Positions 25,484 to 34,783 are shown, counted from the first letter of the stretch. The stretch: DNA of 64,000 nucleotides from Candidatus Cloacimonadota bacterium (GCA_023228285.1 JALOBM010000001.1:104374-168373), one strand, 5' to 3'. Translations and numbers: made by a program. Notes: generated by a model not told the origin, from the letters alone.

Positions 25484-26403
25484 TGAAACTCTGGATTACA
25501 TATCTGCGCGCCATTGGAGCGATGTTCTTCTGGGCTATCACTTTTGTATGGTACAAAATCGCTTTCGAAACCTACCGTCCTTATGAAATTGTGTTTCTAC
25601 GCTTATTTCTGGCCTCAGTCCTGCTCTTTGGACTGATGGTCATTAGTCGGCATTGGCAAAAGATGCAGGCTAAAGACCTATGGCGCATGATGATAGTGGC
25701 ATTCTTTGAGCCTTTTCTGTACTTCAATGGAGAGGCAAATGGCATGCAGTTCGTTTCAAGCTCGATGGGCAGTATCATCATTGCCACGATCCCCATTTTC
25801 GCAGCTATCGGTGCCTGGCTCATCTTGAAAGAAAAGCTAAGCATCTACGTAATTATGGGAGTGATAGTTTCCTGCTTGGGTGTAGGGATTATGAGCTATG
25901 GCAGCGGAGACTTGTCTGCTACTCTAAAGGGAGTCAAGTTTTTGGGACTGGCAATCTTTGGTGCGGTGGGCTATAGCCTCACAGTGCGCCCGCTTACTTT
26001 GAAATACAGCACACTGACTATTGTGGCATATCAGTCTTTTTTCGGAGCTCTGTATTTCTTGCCCATGTTCCTGATCTTTGATGGCAATCATTTCTTTATG
26101 GTCAGTCATTCCCTCAGAGGTTTGACAACTATCGTCGCAATGTCGCTGTTTGCTACCATAGGAGCCTTTGTGCTGTACACAGACGTAATCCGCAGCTTGG
26201 GTGTAGCAAAATCCAATATCTTTACAAACCTGATCCCCGTCTTTACGGTTGTGCTGGCGTTTTTCATTCTGGGAGATCCCATCGGGATTCGCACTATAGT
26301 GGGGCTGGCCCTCACTTTGCTGGGATTGGTACTTTCACAATATAATGACCTTAAGCGTTTGAAACAGCGTTATCTGAAGGGAGACATACTTGAGCGCAAC
26401 TGA
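25483..26403 (+). CDS. EamA/DMT-family transporter
   Basis: 306 residues with about ten hydrophobic helices in two homologous halves. Each half has an EamA-type pattern (AIGAMFFWAITFVWYKIAF in the first; GLAIFGAVGYSLTVRPL in the second) and the family's typical GVxxSxxGVGIMSYG and LALTLLGLVLSQY. Members export amino acids, purines, drugs or other metabolites; the substrate is not predictable. The start overlaps the previous stop by one base (TAATG). The extended palindrome element begins 2 bp after its stop. Confidence 0.88.
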   Translation: MKLWITYLRAIGAMFFWAITFVWYKIAFETYRPYEIVFLRLFLASVLLFGLMVISRHWQKMQAKDLWRMMIVAFFEPFLYFNGEANGMQFVSSSMGSIIIATIPIFAAIGAWLILKEKLSIYVIMGVIVSCLGVGIMSYGSGDLSATLKGVKFLGLAIFGAVGYSLTVRPLTLKYSTLTIVAYQSFFGALYFLPMFLIFDGNHFFMVSHSLRGLTTIVAMSLFATIGAFVLYTDVIRSLGVAKSNIFTNLIPVFTVVLAFFILGDPIGIRTIVGLALTLLGLVLSQYNDLKRLKQRYLKGDILERN

Positions 26404-26478
26404 GGTCATGTCAAGCTTGGGGTGGCATTTTCCATATTGCTACAGCGACTCCTCTTTCCCTTTGTTTGATGCAGTGAT

Positions 26479-26542
26479 GAAGCTGATATCAAGGTGTTAT
26501 CATCCTGTGCTCACTCGATGATAACCCGATAATATCAGGTTC
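26479..26542. repeat. Intergenic palindrome family, copy B
   Basis: 64-nt imperfect palindrome. The left arm is GAAGCTGATATCAAGGTG onward, the centre GTG-CT-CAC, and the right arm ends AATATCAGGTTC. About 24 of 31 stem positions pair. It is nearly identical to copy D, including a shared upstream flank reaching back to 26405. Confidence 0.85.
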
Positions 26543-26582
26543 ACCAATAGATGATTCTCTGGGGGAGAAGGGTGGTGTAGTG

Positions 26583-26628
26583 CCGGCGCTCGCTGTAGCG
26601 CCGGATATAGGCGGAACAGCGTCCGCTT
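26583..26628. repeat. Two adjacent GC-rich hairpins
   Basis: CCGGCGCT and AGCGCCGG form a perfect 8-bp stem with a 6-nt loop (26583-26604). A second stem, AGGCGGA/TCCGCTT with loop ACAGCG (26609-26628), follows 4 bp later. Neither has a T tract. The GC content stands out from the surrounding spacer. Confidence 0.6.
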
Positions 26629-26700
26629 GTACCTGTGAAAGATGAATTATAAAAAGCTCTACCTTAGAAATACGCTCGCCTTGGAGACTGCAATTTGTTC

Positions 26701-26734
26701 TTGACGTATATGCGGCTTTTTGATTCTGTATTAT
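26701..26734 (+). promoter_or_regulatory. Possible promoter of the C25 peptidase operon
   Basis: TTGACG at 26701-26706, then TATTAT at 26729-26734 (22-bp spacing), 49 bp before the peptidase start. The hexamers are good but the spacing is long for sigma-70. Confidence 0.4.
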
Positions 26735-26782
26735 AGCTAAAGAAATTGATTATAGACATCATGAGAATAAGGAAGATACATC

Positions 26783-29700
26783 ATGCGCAAGTTAATGCTA
26801 ATTATGTCGCTTATCTGCATCCTGGCCACTCTAGGAGGACTAAGAGTTAGCGTGGATACATATCCGGGAAACAGGCATGAGTACAGCAGTGAATACACTC
26901 TGATGCTGGAGCCTGGCAGACCTATGCTGCACTACTATCAATTGCGCGTGCTTTTACCCTACGGCGAAAAGTATGACACAGCGGAAATCAGTTGGGGGCA
27001 ATCCAGCAATCTGGGCAGAGACATATACATTGATTTTGCCAAACAGCAAGAGCCGATATCTTCCACAAACATATATACCGAAACCACTGCCGATCCACAA
27101 GTGTATGAACGCAACGATTTTTATCCCTACAAGGATTTTGACTATCTGGGAACTCAATACTATTGCGGTTACGCTATTGCGCTCTTCAATGTGTATCCCA
27201 TCCGCTACAATCCCGTAAGTAGGGAACTGATTGCCTACGATTCTTTTGAACTGTACCTGCACGGCTCGTTTGATCCTTCGGAAGCAGAGCGGCAATCCCT
27301 ATTCTCATCAAAGCACCCACAGACGCTTCAAATCCTGCAAGATATGATTCATAACCCAGAAACCATCAGTACTTACAGCAATGCTGCCCAAAACCGTTAT
27401 GCAAGCCGCAATCTGGACCCTGCAGACGCAAAACAGATGATCGTGATCACCAGTGCTTCCCGCATTCCCTGGTTTACAGAATACATCAGTTGGCGCGAAA
27501 GCAAAGGCATCAGCACGGGCATCTATAGCACGGAGTTTATCTATGCGAATTATGACGGTGTGGACAACGCTGATAAAGTGCGCAACTTCATAATAGATGC
27601 GTATCTAACTTCCCTGGGCACCTCCAATCAACTGGAATATGTGATCTTGGGCGGTGACGATGAAGTGGTACCGGAACGCGGAGTGTTTGGCAGAGTGGGC
27701 TCTACAGAGGACAATCACATGCCTTCGGATCTGTATTACAGCAATCTTGATGGCACTTGGAATGCAAATGGTAACGAAATCTATGGCGAGATGCAGGATG
27801 ATACGGACTTAATCCCGGAATTGCATATCGGCCGCTTTCCTGCAGAGACTTTGGCTGAATTCCAAAACATCTTCAACAAAATCACGTATTATGTAGACAA
27901 CAGTACTTATAGCAACAACATCGCCGTTTTCTTCGGAGAAAATCTGAATCCCGATCCACTCACTTGGGGCGGAGATTACAAAGATGACGTAGCCCAGTAT
28001 CTTCCTGATGAATATGCCTTTAGCACACATTATGAACGGGATGGTTCGTACAGCGGTGCATATGTGGTGGAGAGCATCAATAATGGTGCGAACGTGATGA
28101 ATCACATGGGACACTCAAACGAGACCTTCCTGATGGGACAAGGTAACAACTCTGTTTCTCTGCTTCAAAACACAGAATATGGCTTTCTGTATTCTCAGGG
28201 GTGTTATCCTGCAGCCTTTGACCAACGCACTTCTGGAGACGGAGAGAGCATTGGCGAACATTTGCTGACATCATCAGGAGCATTGTTTGCCTTTGTAGGC
28301 AATACTCGTTATGGGTGGTATATGCCCGGTGGCATCGATGGTGCCAGCCAGTATTACGATCGACAGTTCTTTATTGGCCTGTATCAAATGAATATGCGGG
28401 AATTGGGGAAAGCTCTTACATACTCCCGAGAACAAAACCTGAATGCAGCTCTCACAAACGATGTGATGCGCTGGTGCTACATGGAGCAAATACTCTTTGG
28501 CGATCCCTCTGTGGAGGTAAAACTACCCAATCCCAGTTTGCCGATGCTGAGTCTGGAAAGCTACAGTATCGATGACTCTCTGGGCGATACGGACGGAAAC
28601 ATCAATCCCGGTGATATCATCAGTGTAAAGCCTGTGATATCAAACGCTGAAGGATGGGGAAACGCCTATGATGTATCACTTCGGATCATAGCTATGCCGG
28701 TGGGAGTGGAGCCTATGGATTCATGCATCATAATCAGCGAGTTACAACCCGGAGAGCAATCAAATGAAGATGTGGCGCTCACTCTGCAGCTTCCGCAGGA
28801 CTGCGGTTTTGGAAACTATACGTTGAGGTTGGCTCTGGAATCTTTTGATCCTATCAGTCATCTTACAACGGGCATAAAGCATTATGATATCACTTATGAG
28901 ATTACTTTGATAGATGCAGAATTCCCGTATGAGACAAGCAGCGCCGGCAATTCCGCACCGATGGTGGTGGATCAGGATGGAGACGGCGACAATGAAATTT
29001 TGTATCTTGACGTGTTTGGCATCGTCCATGTGGTGGATGGGGATGGGCAAGAGGTCTCTTCTTTCAGTACGCCTGAAGAGATTTATATAACTTCCAGCGC
29101 AGCGATGGGTCAGATCGACGACGAAGCCGGCGACGACATCGTGATTCTGGATCGCAGAGGTAAAGTATTTGCCATTTCTTTAACCGGATATCTGATCTTC
29201 AGCTACGACACACAGACAACCCTTCTCTTCAGCCCCGTGATTGCCGATCTGGATGGCAACTCTAGCAATGAGATTATATTTACCGGTATGGATAACAAAC
29301 TGTATGTATTAGACAATCAAGGAAACGATTATCCGGGATTTCCCATGATACTGAACGGTATAGTCATGACGAATTTGGCAGTGGGAAAATTGAGTCCTGA
29401 AGGTCCCATGCAGATTGTGGCAGGACTGGGTAATGGCGGTCTGGTGGTCGTAAATCCCGATGGCAGTCAAAATCCGGATTACGCACTCAATCTTGATAGC
29501 GCAATCAACGGAAGTCCGGTGATTCTGGACAACGGGAAGATTGCTTTGGGCACCTCCAGCAATACCTATCTGATAGGACCGGAAGGGATCGAATTCAATA
29601 TCGCGACCAGCTTCAGAATCCTGGGAGGGTATATCACTGCGGATATCAACCGGGATGGCTCTTTGGATATTGTCTGCGTATCAAATCGGGGCACTTTATA

Positions 29701-30385
29701 TGTGATATCTCAAGACGGAGAGCACATCAACGGATTCCCTGTAAATACAGGAGTAATCTTCAACTGTCCGCCATTGGTAGCAGATGTGGATGGAGACACT
29801 CAATACGAGATCATCCTGCATAGTAGCGTGAACAACATATATATCTTCAATCACGACGGTAGTATGATGCCCGGCTATCCTTATCTTACTTCATATATCG
29901 GAGCTACTCCCGGAACTTTAGTGGACTTCCATAATAATGGCAATTTCAACTTGATTACCGGATATTCCCAGGGAGTCCTGCTGAGCAATCTTCGTTCTGA
30001 AGTAAACAACCTCACACCTTGGACAATCTTCCGTGGAGCTTTGAACCGCCAAGGGTCTTTTGCTGCCACGGGATATGTGGACAACGATGATGATGTACAG
30101 ACTCCAGCTACGAACCACCTGGCACAAAACTACCCCAATCCTTTTAATCCCCACACCACAATCGCGTTTGACCTAAGCAAGCCACAGAACCTCAGACTGG
30201 ATATCTACAACACCAAGGGGCAATTGGTACGCAATTTGGTAAACGGACACATGAGCGAGGGTAATCACAAAGTGACATGGAATGGCACTGACAACACCGG
30301 CAGAGCGCTGGCCAGCGGTTTGTATTTCTATCGTCTGAAAAGCGAGAGCTTCAGCTCCACGCGCAAAATGTTGCTGTTGAAATAG
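26783..30385 (+). CDS. Secreted gingipain-like C25 cysteine peptidase with VCBS repeats and a type IX sorting domain
   Basis: 1200 residues. Signal peptide at about 1-20, then an N-terminal propeptide-like region (VSVDTYPGN, typical of C25 proteins). The peptidase domain spans about 215-570 (QMIVITSASRIPWFTEYI, EYVILGGDDEVVPERG) with the catalytic pair H444 in NHMGHSNE and C474 in YSQGCYP. Residues about 575-700 look Ig-like. Four or more FG-GAP/VCBS-type repeats follow (DQDGDGDNEILYLD, ADLDGNSSNEIIF, ADINRDGSLDIV, ADVDGDTQYEII). The last 85 residues form a FlgD-like Por secretion domain with NYPNPFNP and a terminal SSTRKMLLLK. It is thus predicted to cross the outer membrane by type IX secretion and act at the cell surface. 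The next gene begins 8 bp after it. Confidence 0.92.
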   Translation: MRKLMLIMSLICILATLGGLRVSVDTYPGNRHEYSSEYTLMLEPGRPMLHYYQLRVLLPYGEKYDTAEISWGQSSNLGRDIYIDFAKQQEPISSTNIYTETTADPQVYERNDFYPYKDFDYLGTQYYCGYAIALFNVYPIRYNPVSRELIAYDSFELYLHGSFDPSEAERQSLFSSKHPQTLQILQDMIHNPETISTYSNAAQNRYASRNLDPADAKQMIVITSASRIPWFTEYISWRESKGISTGIYSTEFIYANYDGVDNADKVRNFIIDAYLTSLGTSNQLEYVILGGDDEVVPERGVFGRVGSTEDNHMPSDLYYSNLDGTWNANGNEIYGEMQDDTDLIPELHIGRFPAETLAEFQNIFNKITYYVDNSTYSNNIAVFFGENLNPDPLTWGGDYKDDVAQYLPDEYAFSTHYERDGSYSGAYVVESINNGANVMNHMGHSNETFLMGQGNNSVSLLQNTEYGFLYSQGCYPAAFDQRTSGDGESIGEHLLTSSGALFAFVGNTRYGWYMPGGIDGASQYYDRQFFIGLYQMNMRELGKALTYSREQNLNAALTNDVMRWCYMEQILFGDPSVEVKLPNPSLPMLSLESYSIDDSLGDTDGNINPGDIISVKPVISNAEGWGNAYDVSLRIIAMPVGVEPMDSCIIISELQPGEQSNEDVALTLQLPQDCGFGNYTLRLALESFDPISHLTTGIKHYDITYEITLIDAEFPYETSSAGNSAPMVVDQDGDGDNEILYLDVFGIVHVVDGDGQEVSSFSTPEEIYITSSAAMGQIDDEAGDDIVILDRRGKVFAISLTGYLIFSYDTQTTLLFSPVIADLDGNSSNEIIFTGMDNKLYVLDNQGNDYPGFPMILNGIVMTNLAVGKLSPEGPMQIVAGLGNGGLVVVNPDGSQNPDYALNLDSAINGSPVILDNGKIALGTSSNTYLIGPEGIEFNIATSFRILGGYITADINRDGSLDIVCVSNRGTLYVISQDGEHINGFPVNTGVIFNCPPLVADVDGDTQYEIILHSSVNNIYIFNHDGSMMPGYPYLTSYIGATPGTLVDFHNNGNFNLITGYSQGVLLSNLRSEVNNLTPWTIFRGALNRQGSFAATGYVDNDDDVQTPATNHLAQNYPNPFNPHTTIAFDLSKPQNLRLDIYNTKGQLVRNLVNGHMSEGNHKVTWNGTDNTGRALASGLYFYRLKSESFSSTRKMLLLK

Positions 30386-30393
30386 GAGATTAG

Positions 30394-31098
30394 ATGCAGG
30401 ATATAGCCAACAATATCAAAGACATACAAGAGCGTATCGGGCAGGTATTGCTTCGATGCGGCAGAGAAGCCGATCAAATAACTCTGATAGCAGTAACCAA
30501 GACCCACAGTGTGGAAGCAATGGAATTAGCCCTTAAAAACGGGGTGTCCCACATCGCGGAAAACAAGGTACAGGAAGCCATGCGCAAGCTGCCGATGATG
30601 CAAAATAAAGACTTTTACTTCCACTTCATCGGCCATCTGCAGACAAACAAGATCAATCAACTGCTCAGCTTGAAACCCTACCTCATTCAAAGCATAGATT
30701 CCGTGTATCTGGCAGAGAAACTGCACAAGGCTTTGGGACGCACAAATCGCAGCCAGGATATTTTGATCCAGGTTAATACTACTGAAGAGGAGCAGAAAAG
30801 CGGAGTGAACTTCGGTAATGCCGAAGAACTGCTGTGGAAGATAGCCTCGTATTCCACTCTAAGAGTGAGAGGATTGATGACCATCGGCAAGCTGCATCCC
30901 GATCCGGAGATCAGCAGGCCGTATTTCCGGCAGTTGAGAGAACTTTTTGAAAAGGTGCGCACAGATCTTCCGGCAGGCTTTGACTATCTCTCCATGGGCA
31001 TGAGCCACGATTGGGAAATTGCCCTGGAAGAAGGGGCAAATATGTTGCGCATTGGCAGTGCCATCTTTGGTGAACGATATTACGGGGAGGATAGATGA
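30394..31098 (+). CDS. YggS/PROSC-family pyridoxal-phosphate homeostasis protein
   Basis: 234 residues. The PLP lysine is in LIAVTKTHSVEA, followed by HIAENKVQEAMRK and FHFIGHLQTNKINQLL, all hallmarks of the family. The C-terminal phosphate-binding loop is LSMGMSHDWEIALEEGANMLRIGSAIFG. It lacks catalytic activity in known members and buffers PLP. GGAG precedes the ATG. It overlaps the following PlsY-like gene by ATGA. Confidence 0.94.
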   Translation: MQDIANNIKDIQERIGQVLLRCGREADQITLIAVTKTHSVEAMELALKNGVSHIAENKVQEAMRKLPMMQNKDFYFHFIGHLQTNKINQLLSLKPYLIQSIDSVYLAEKLHKALGRTNRSQDILIQVNTTEEEQKSGVNFGNAEELLWKIASYSTLRVRGLMTIGKLHPDPEISRPYFRQLRELFEKVRTDLPAGFDYLSMGMSHDWEIALEEGANMLRIGSAIFGERYYGEDR

Positions 31099-31739
31099 TA
31101 TTCCTGGTAGCCGCCCTCTTGTTTCTGATAGCCTATCTCTATGGCAGCTATTCCACCGCAAGGATCATCGCCAAAAACTTCCGTTCACTGAATATATATA
31201 AAGTGGGTACAGGACTGGCCGATACCGAAAACATCTATACAAACATAAGTAAACCCATGGGAGTGCTGGTTGGAGCAATAGATCTCAGCAAAGCCTACCT
31301 GTTTTTATTGGTTGTGGAGTTTATCCTGCGCCTTTTGGATATGCACAGCCACTTTCTGGATATCAGCATTTTATACAGCCCCAATCTGATGTTGCTCTAC
31401 GGAATAGGGATGCTCATCGGTCATTGCCTGCCAGTTACACACCGTTTTCGGGGTGGCCGCGGGATCTTTACCTATATGGGCTTCTTTGCCTACTTCGCTT
31501 TTCTGCCGATGGTTATCACTGCGGCAGTGGCGGTAGTCCTGGTGATGCGTTTCAAGCAAATCCGCTTTGCCCAATATACCATCGTGATTTTACCGGTAAT
31601 CCTCTTCCAATTCTTTTTTTATCTCACCAATCTGTATCAGGGCAGTTTACCCCCTTATTTCAATTCCATTCTCATTGTGAACGCTTTCTTGATGGGGGGA
31701 TTGAACTTCGTGGTATCCAAACGCTTAGGAGAGTTTTGA
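31095..31739 (+). CDS. Divergent PlsY-like membrane acyltransferase
   Basis: 214 residues with about six hydrophobic segments. Family signals are the first motif Ser (YGSYSTARI) and the strongly conserved third motif (IGHCLPVTHRFRGGRG). The segment corresponding to IRxxGSGNxGATN reads IYKVGTGLADTEN, so the motif 1 Arg is Tyr and the G-A-T-N pattern is lost. PlsY makes lysophosphatidate from acyl phosphate and glycerol 3-phosphate. This copy may have a changed substrate. The next genes (GNAT, PAP2) support a lipid role. GGGGAGG precedes the start. Confidence 0.8.
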   Translation: MIFLVAALLFLIAYLYGSYSTARIIAKNFRSLNIYKVGTGLADTENIYTNISKPMGVLVGAIDLSKAYLFLLVVEFILRLLDMHSHFLDISILYSPNLMLLYGIGMLIGHCLPVTHRFRGGRGIFTYMGFFAYFAFLPMVITAAVAVVLVMRFKQIRFAQYTIVILPVILFQFFFYLTNLYQGSLPPYFNSILIVNAFLMGGLNFVVSKRLGEF

Positions 31740-31746
31740 GGTTTCT

Positions 31747-32862
31747 ATGATCAAGATAGTACCAGTGGAGAGTAAAAAGCACTTAAAAAGCTTTATAATG
31801 TTGCCATTCAGATTGTACAAAGATGATCCTGCCTGGGTACCTCCTTTGATACCGGATCAATACAAATTCTTCAATGCCCAGAAGAATCCCTATTATTTCC
31901 ACTCTGAGGTTCAACTCTTTTTAGCGATAGACGATTCCCGGGTGATAGGCCGCATCAGCGCCCACACCAACACTCAACATCAAAAGGAGCATAAAGAGGA
32001 TATCGGCTTCTTTGGCTTCTTTGAATGTGAAAACGATGCACACGCTGCAGAAATGCTCTTTGATGCTGCGGCGCAGTGGAATCGGAAGAAAGGCTTTGCA
32101 GCCATGCGCGGACCGATGAACTTTTCCGTGAATCAGGAAGTAGGCCTTTTGATAGATGGTTTTTCCGATCCTCCCATGGTGATGATGCCTCATGCCAAGC
32201 CCTATTACGCAGAGCTGTTTGAGCATTGTGGGCTTGTTAAAACCATGGATCTCTATGCCTACCTTAGCGAGCGTAAAGATATACCGGAGCGTGTACAGCG
32301 ACTTGCTGCAGCCATTGAGCGCAGGGCCGGAGTCTCTATTCGCAGCCTTTCTAAAAACAAGAAGCAGCTACGCAAAGACATCGAGACCGTATTTGAAATA
32401 TATACAAGAGCCTGGGAATACAACTGGGGCAATGTACCCATGACCAAAGCTGAATTCGATCACATCGTGGATGAATTGCTGCCTCTGGCTGATCCCGAAT
32501 TGATCTTCATCGCTGAGAAAGACGGACATCCTGCAGGATTTTCACTGGCCATGCCAAATTATAACGAGGTTTTGAAGGTAATGAAAGGCAGAGTAAATCC
32601 CATCACCGTCATCAAAGCTATGCTAGCCCAAAAGAAGATCGGCAGCGCCAGAGTAATTACCATGGGACTCGTCAAAAAGTATCAGGGCCGCGGGATCGAC
32701 ACTCTCTTCTATTACTATTCATATAAAAACGGGCTGCCCAAGGGCTTCTTCCGTGGTGAATTCTCCTGGGTGTTGGAGAACAACACCATGATGATTCGCA
32801 TAGCCGAGATGCTGGATGCCAAAATCTATAAAACCTATAGAATCTATGACAAACAAATCTAA
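31747..32862 (+). CDS. YghO-like GNAT-fold acyltransferase
   Basis: 371 residues. The beginning (MIKIVPVESKKHLKSFIMLPFRLYKDDPAWVPPL) and the central GFAAMRGPMNFSVNQEVGLLIDGF are characteristic of the YghO-type subgroup of GNAT-like proteins found in many FCB bacteria. The second half contains an acetyl-CoA-fold-like segment (ARVITMGLVKKYQGRGIDTLFYYYSYK). No substrate is established for the group. Its position between PlsY-like and PAP2-type membrane enzymes suggests transfer of an acyl or amino-acyl group in lipid modification. GAGG precedes the start. Confidence 0.8.
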   Translation: MIKIVPVESKKHLKSFIMLPFRLYKDDPAWVPPLIPDQYKFFNAQKNPYYFHSEVQLFLAIDDSRVIGRISAHTNTQHQKEHKEDIGFFGFFECENDAHAAEMLFDAAAQWNRKKGFAAMRGPMNFSVNQEVGLLIDGFSDPPMVMMPHAKPYYAELFEHCGLVKTMDLYAYLSERKDIPERVQRLAAAIERRAGVSIRSLSKNKKQLRKDIETVFEIYTRAWEYNWGNVPMTKAEFDHIVDELLPLADPELIFIAEKDGHPAGFSLAMPNYNEVLKVMKGRVNPITVIKAMLAQKKIGSARVITMGLVKKYQGRGIDTLFYYYSYKNGLPKGFFRGEFSWVLENNTMMIRIAEMLDAKIYKTYRIYDKQI

Positions 32863-33742
32863 ATCACTACTTTCTGCCATTGATGTGATTACACTGGCCT
32901 ACGTAGGCTGGATATTGCTGTATATGACCATCGGTTTTCAACGCACCTCGAATGCCCTTGTCCACATCCCGGCGATGCTTTCTATTGGAGTGGGAATCCT
33001 GTTTATGGCTTGCTGGCATCGCAATATGGATAGCTTGAAGCATCCCCGTTTGTACAATGCACTCAGCCTGATTCGGGGATTGTATCCCGTTACCCTCTTC
33101 GGATACTTCTATACCAGTGGCCATGTCTTCAATCGCATCATCTTTTCAGATTGGTTGGATCCCTTCTTCATGAATATCGATCTGAGCCTGTTCGGTTATT
33201 TGCCTTCGATGGTGTGGGGAGAAAGCTATGACCATATCCTGATCAGCGAGCTGTTTCACTTCGCCTATTTCTGCTATTATCCCATGATAGTGGGCTTGCC
33301 GCTTTATCTGTATTTCAAGAAACCGGAAGGCTTTCGGGAGTTGATCTTCAACCTCTGCTTCGTGTTCTATCTCTGTTACTTTATCTACAGTATCATCCCT
33401 GTGATCGGTGGTCGGTTCATTCCTGAGGCGATGGAGCTAACCCGTACGTATCGGGGAGGCCCATTTACCCATATAATGGTATTCATCTACCGTCACAGCA
33501 ATCACTTGGGCGGTGCTTTCCCGTCTTCCCATATTGGTGTAACCATCGTGCTTACCATTGCCGCTTTGCGGCACGCTCGTAAATTGGGTTATCTCTTTCT
33601 TCCCATTGCCTTCTTCCTTAGTCTGGCAACGGTTTACTGCCATTATCATTGGTTCATAGACGCTGTGTTTGGTGTCTTTATCGGAGTGGGTGGCTACTAT
33701 CTGGCAAATTACGTTCATCGCAAACTGCAAGGAGTTCTTTAG
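32846..33742 (+). CDS. PAP2-superfamily membrane protein, AUR1/inositolphosphorylceramide-synthase-like
   Basis: 298 residues from the ATG at 32846, overlapping the previous gene by 17 nt. About six transmembrane helices. The catalytic PAP2 motifs are AFPSSHIGVT and YCHYHWFIDAVFG, with the His pair in the order seen in lipid phosphatases and phosphotransferases. The usual first motif (KxxxxxxRP) is not recognisable, as in AUR1-type enzymes that transfer a phospho-headgroup. The substrate is unknown; together with the GNAT and PlsY-like neighbours it may make an unusual membrane lipid. Confidence 0.82.
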   Translation: MTNKSKSLLSAIDVITLAYVGWILLYMTIGFQRTSNALVHIPAMLSIGVGILFMACWHRNMDSLKHPRLYNALSLIRGLYPVTLFGYFYTSGHVFNRIIFSDWLDPFFMNIDLSLFGYLPSMVWGESYDHILISELFHFAYFCYYPMIVGLPLYLYFKKPEGFRELIFNLCFVFYLCYFIYSIIPVIGGRFIPEAMELTRTYRGGPFTHIMVFIYRHSNHLGGAFPSSHIGVTIVLTIAALRHARKLGYLFLPIAFFLSLATVYCHYHWFIDAVFGVFIGVGGYYLANYVHRKLQGVL

Positions 33743-34780
33743 ATGAGACACACAATCCTGTTGCTTATGACGCTCGCTCTGGCTACACTGTATGCCCAAA
33801 GCCCCCTGCCGATTACCAGCTACGATTATGCCATCCCGGAAAACAATGTATCTCCCATAGCTTTGGGTACGGGCGGGATGAACGTCACCGATGCGGCAGA
33901 CCCCTTAGTGTCTTATGGCAATCCGGCGCTCCTGGCCAATAGCGAAAGCACCATTTTGTACATGGCATACAGATTTGCCGGTGATGATGATGTGCGCTTC
34001 GCTGACGCAGTAAAGGTAAGCAACTTTCTAAAAGAGAAACAATTCAAGTATTTTACTTTGGCAGCAAAACAGGTAGCCTTCTCTTACCAGCCCATGGCAT
34101 CGGTCAACATCAGTGAATTCAATCCCGTCACCCAAAAAAGCTTGTACTATGACTACAAAATGGACAAGGTCCAATTGAGCTTTGGCATTACGGACAAAAG
34201 CTGGCCTGATATCGCTGCCGGTGTAAACTTGAAATACCTGAGCGGCAGGTTGGTGTACCTGGAAGAACACTTGGATGGATCACAGTTTGTAAGAGACCAC
34301 TTCATTGACGACAAGGTGAAGGGCTTCAGCACGGACTTAGGCCTTAGCGTCCAAAGGGGAAACACAGTGTTTGGTTTAAGTGCCTACGACCTGGTGTCCC
34401 GTTTGTGGTGGGAAAACTATCCGGCAAAGAGTGTTCAGCGCCGTATTGCCACAGGTATCCAATTTAATTCCGGAACATCAAAGACCAGTTTCGGTATTCA
34501 GAGTAAGATCTCCAGTAAACCCGAAACAACCTATCACGTAGGTTATTGCTACAATGTGGATTGGGACACAAGCAGTCTCAGCAGTGACCAAACAGTGAAA
34601 CAAGGTTTGGATGTCCGTTTAGGAGCTTACAGCGAAGATTTTTACGGTGCCAACAACATCAATTTTACTCTGGGTTCAGGATATTATTACAAGATGTTCC
34701 GTTTCGATTTCTCGCTCAATTCCAAAGGGTTAAAGCTCGCTGACAGTGAATTTTTGTTTTCCCTGGGATTGGGATTCTAG
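33743..34780 (+). CDS. PorV/PorQ-like outer-membrane beta-barrel protein
   Basis: 345 residues with a signal peptide (about 1-18) and alternating beta-strand pattern ending in a hydrophobic strand (FSLGLGF). The N-terminal mature region, SPIALGTGGMNVTDAADPLVSYGNPALLA, matches the G-x-G-x-A-x-x-D-x-x-A-x-x-x-NPA pattern of PorV/UPF0164 barrels. PorV-type proteins shuttle type IX cargo at the outer membrane, which fits a genome whose cargo proteins carry Por domains. Whether this is the secretion component or a FadL-like relative is uncertain. Shine-Dalgarno GGAG precedes it. Confidence 0.78.
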   Translation: MRHTILLLMTLALATLYAQSPLPITSYDYAIPENNVSPIALGTGGMNVTDAADPLVSYGNPALLANSESTILYMAYRFAGDDDVRFADAVKVSNFLKEKQFKYFTLAAKQVAFSYQPMASVNISEFNPVTQKSLYYDYKMDKVQLSFGITDKSWPDIAAGVNLKYLSGRLVYLEEHLDGSQFVRDHFIDDKVKGFSTDLGLSVQRGNTVFGLSAYDLVSRLWWENYPAKSVQRRIATGIQFNSGTSKTSFGIQSKISSKPETTYHVGYCYNVDWDTSSLSSDQTVKQGLDVRLGAYSEDFYGANNINFTLGSGYYYKMFRFDFSLNSKGLKLADSEFLFSLGLGF

Positions 34781-34783
34781 GTC

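Larger units (their letters stand above)
26404..26782. other. Intergenic region with an extended repeat, paired GC hairpins and a promoter
   Basis: 379 bp. It holds, in order, the extended version of the palindrome element (26405-26542), two adjacent GC-rich hairpins (26583-26628) and a possible promoter (26701). No coding sequence is visible. Confidence 0.65.
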
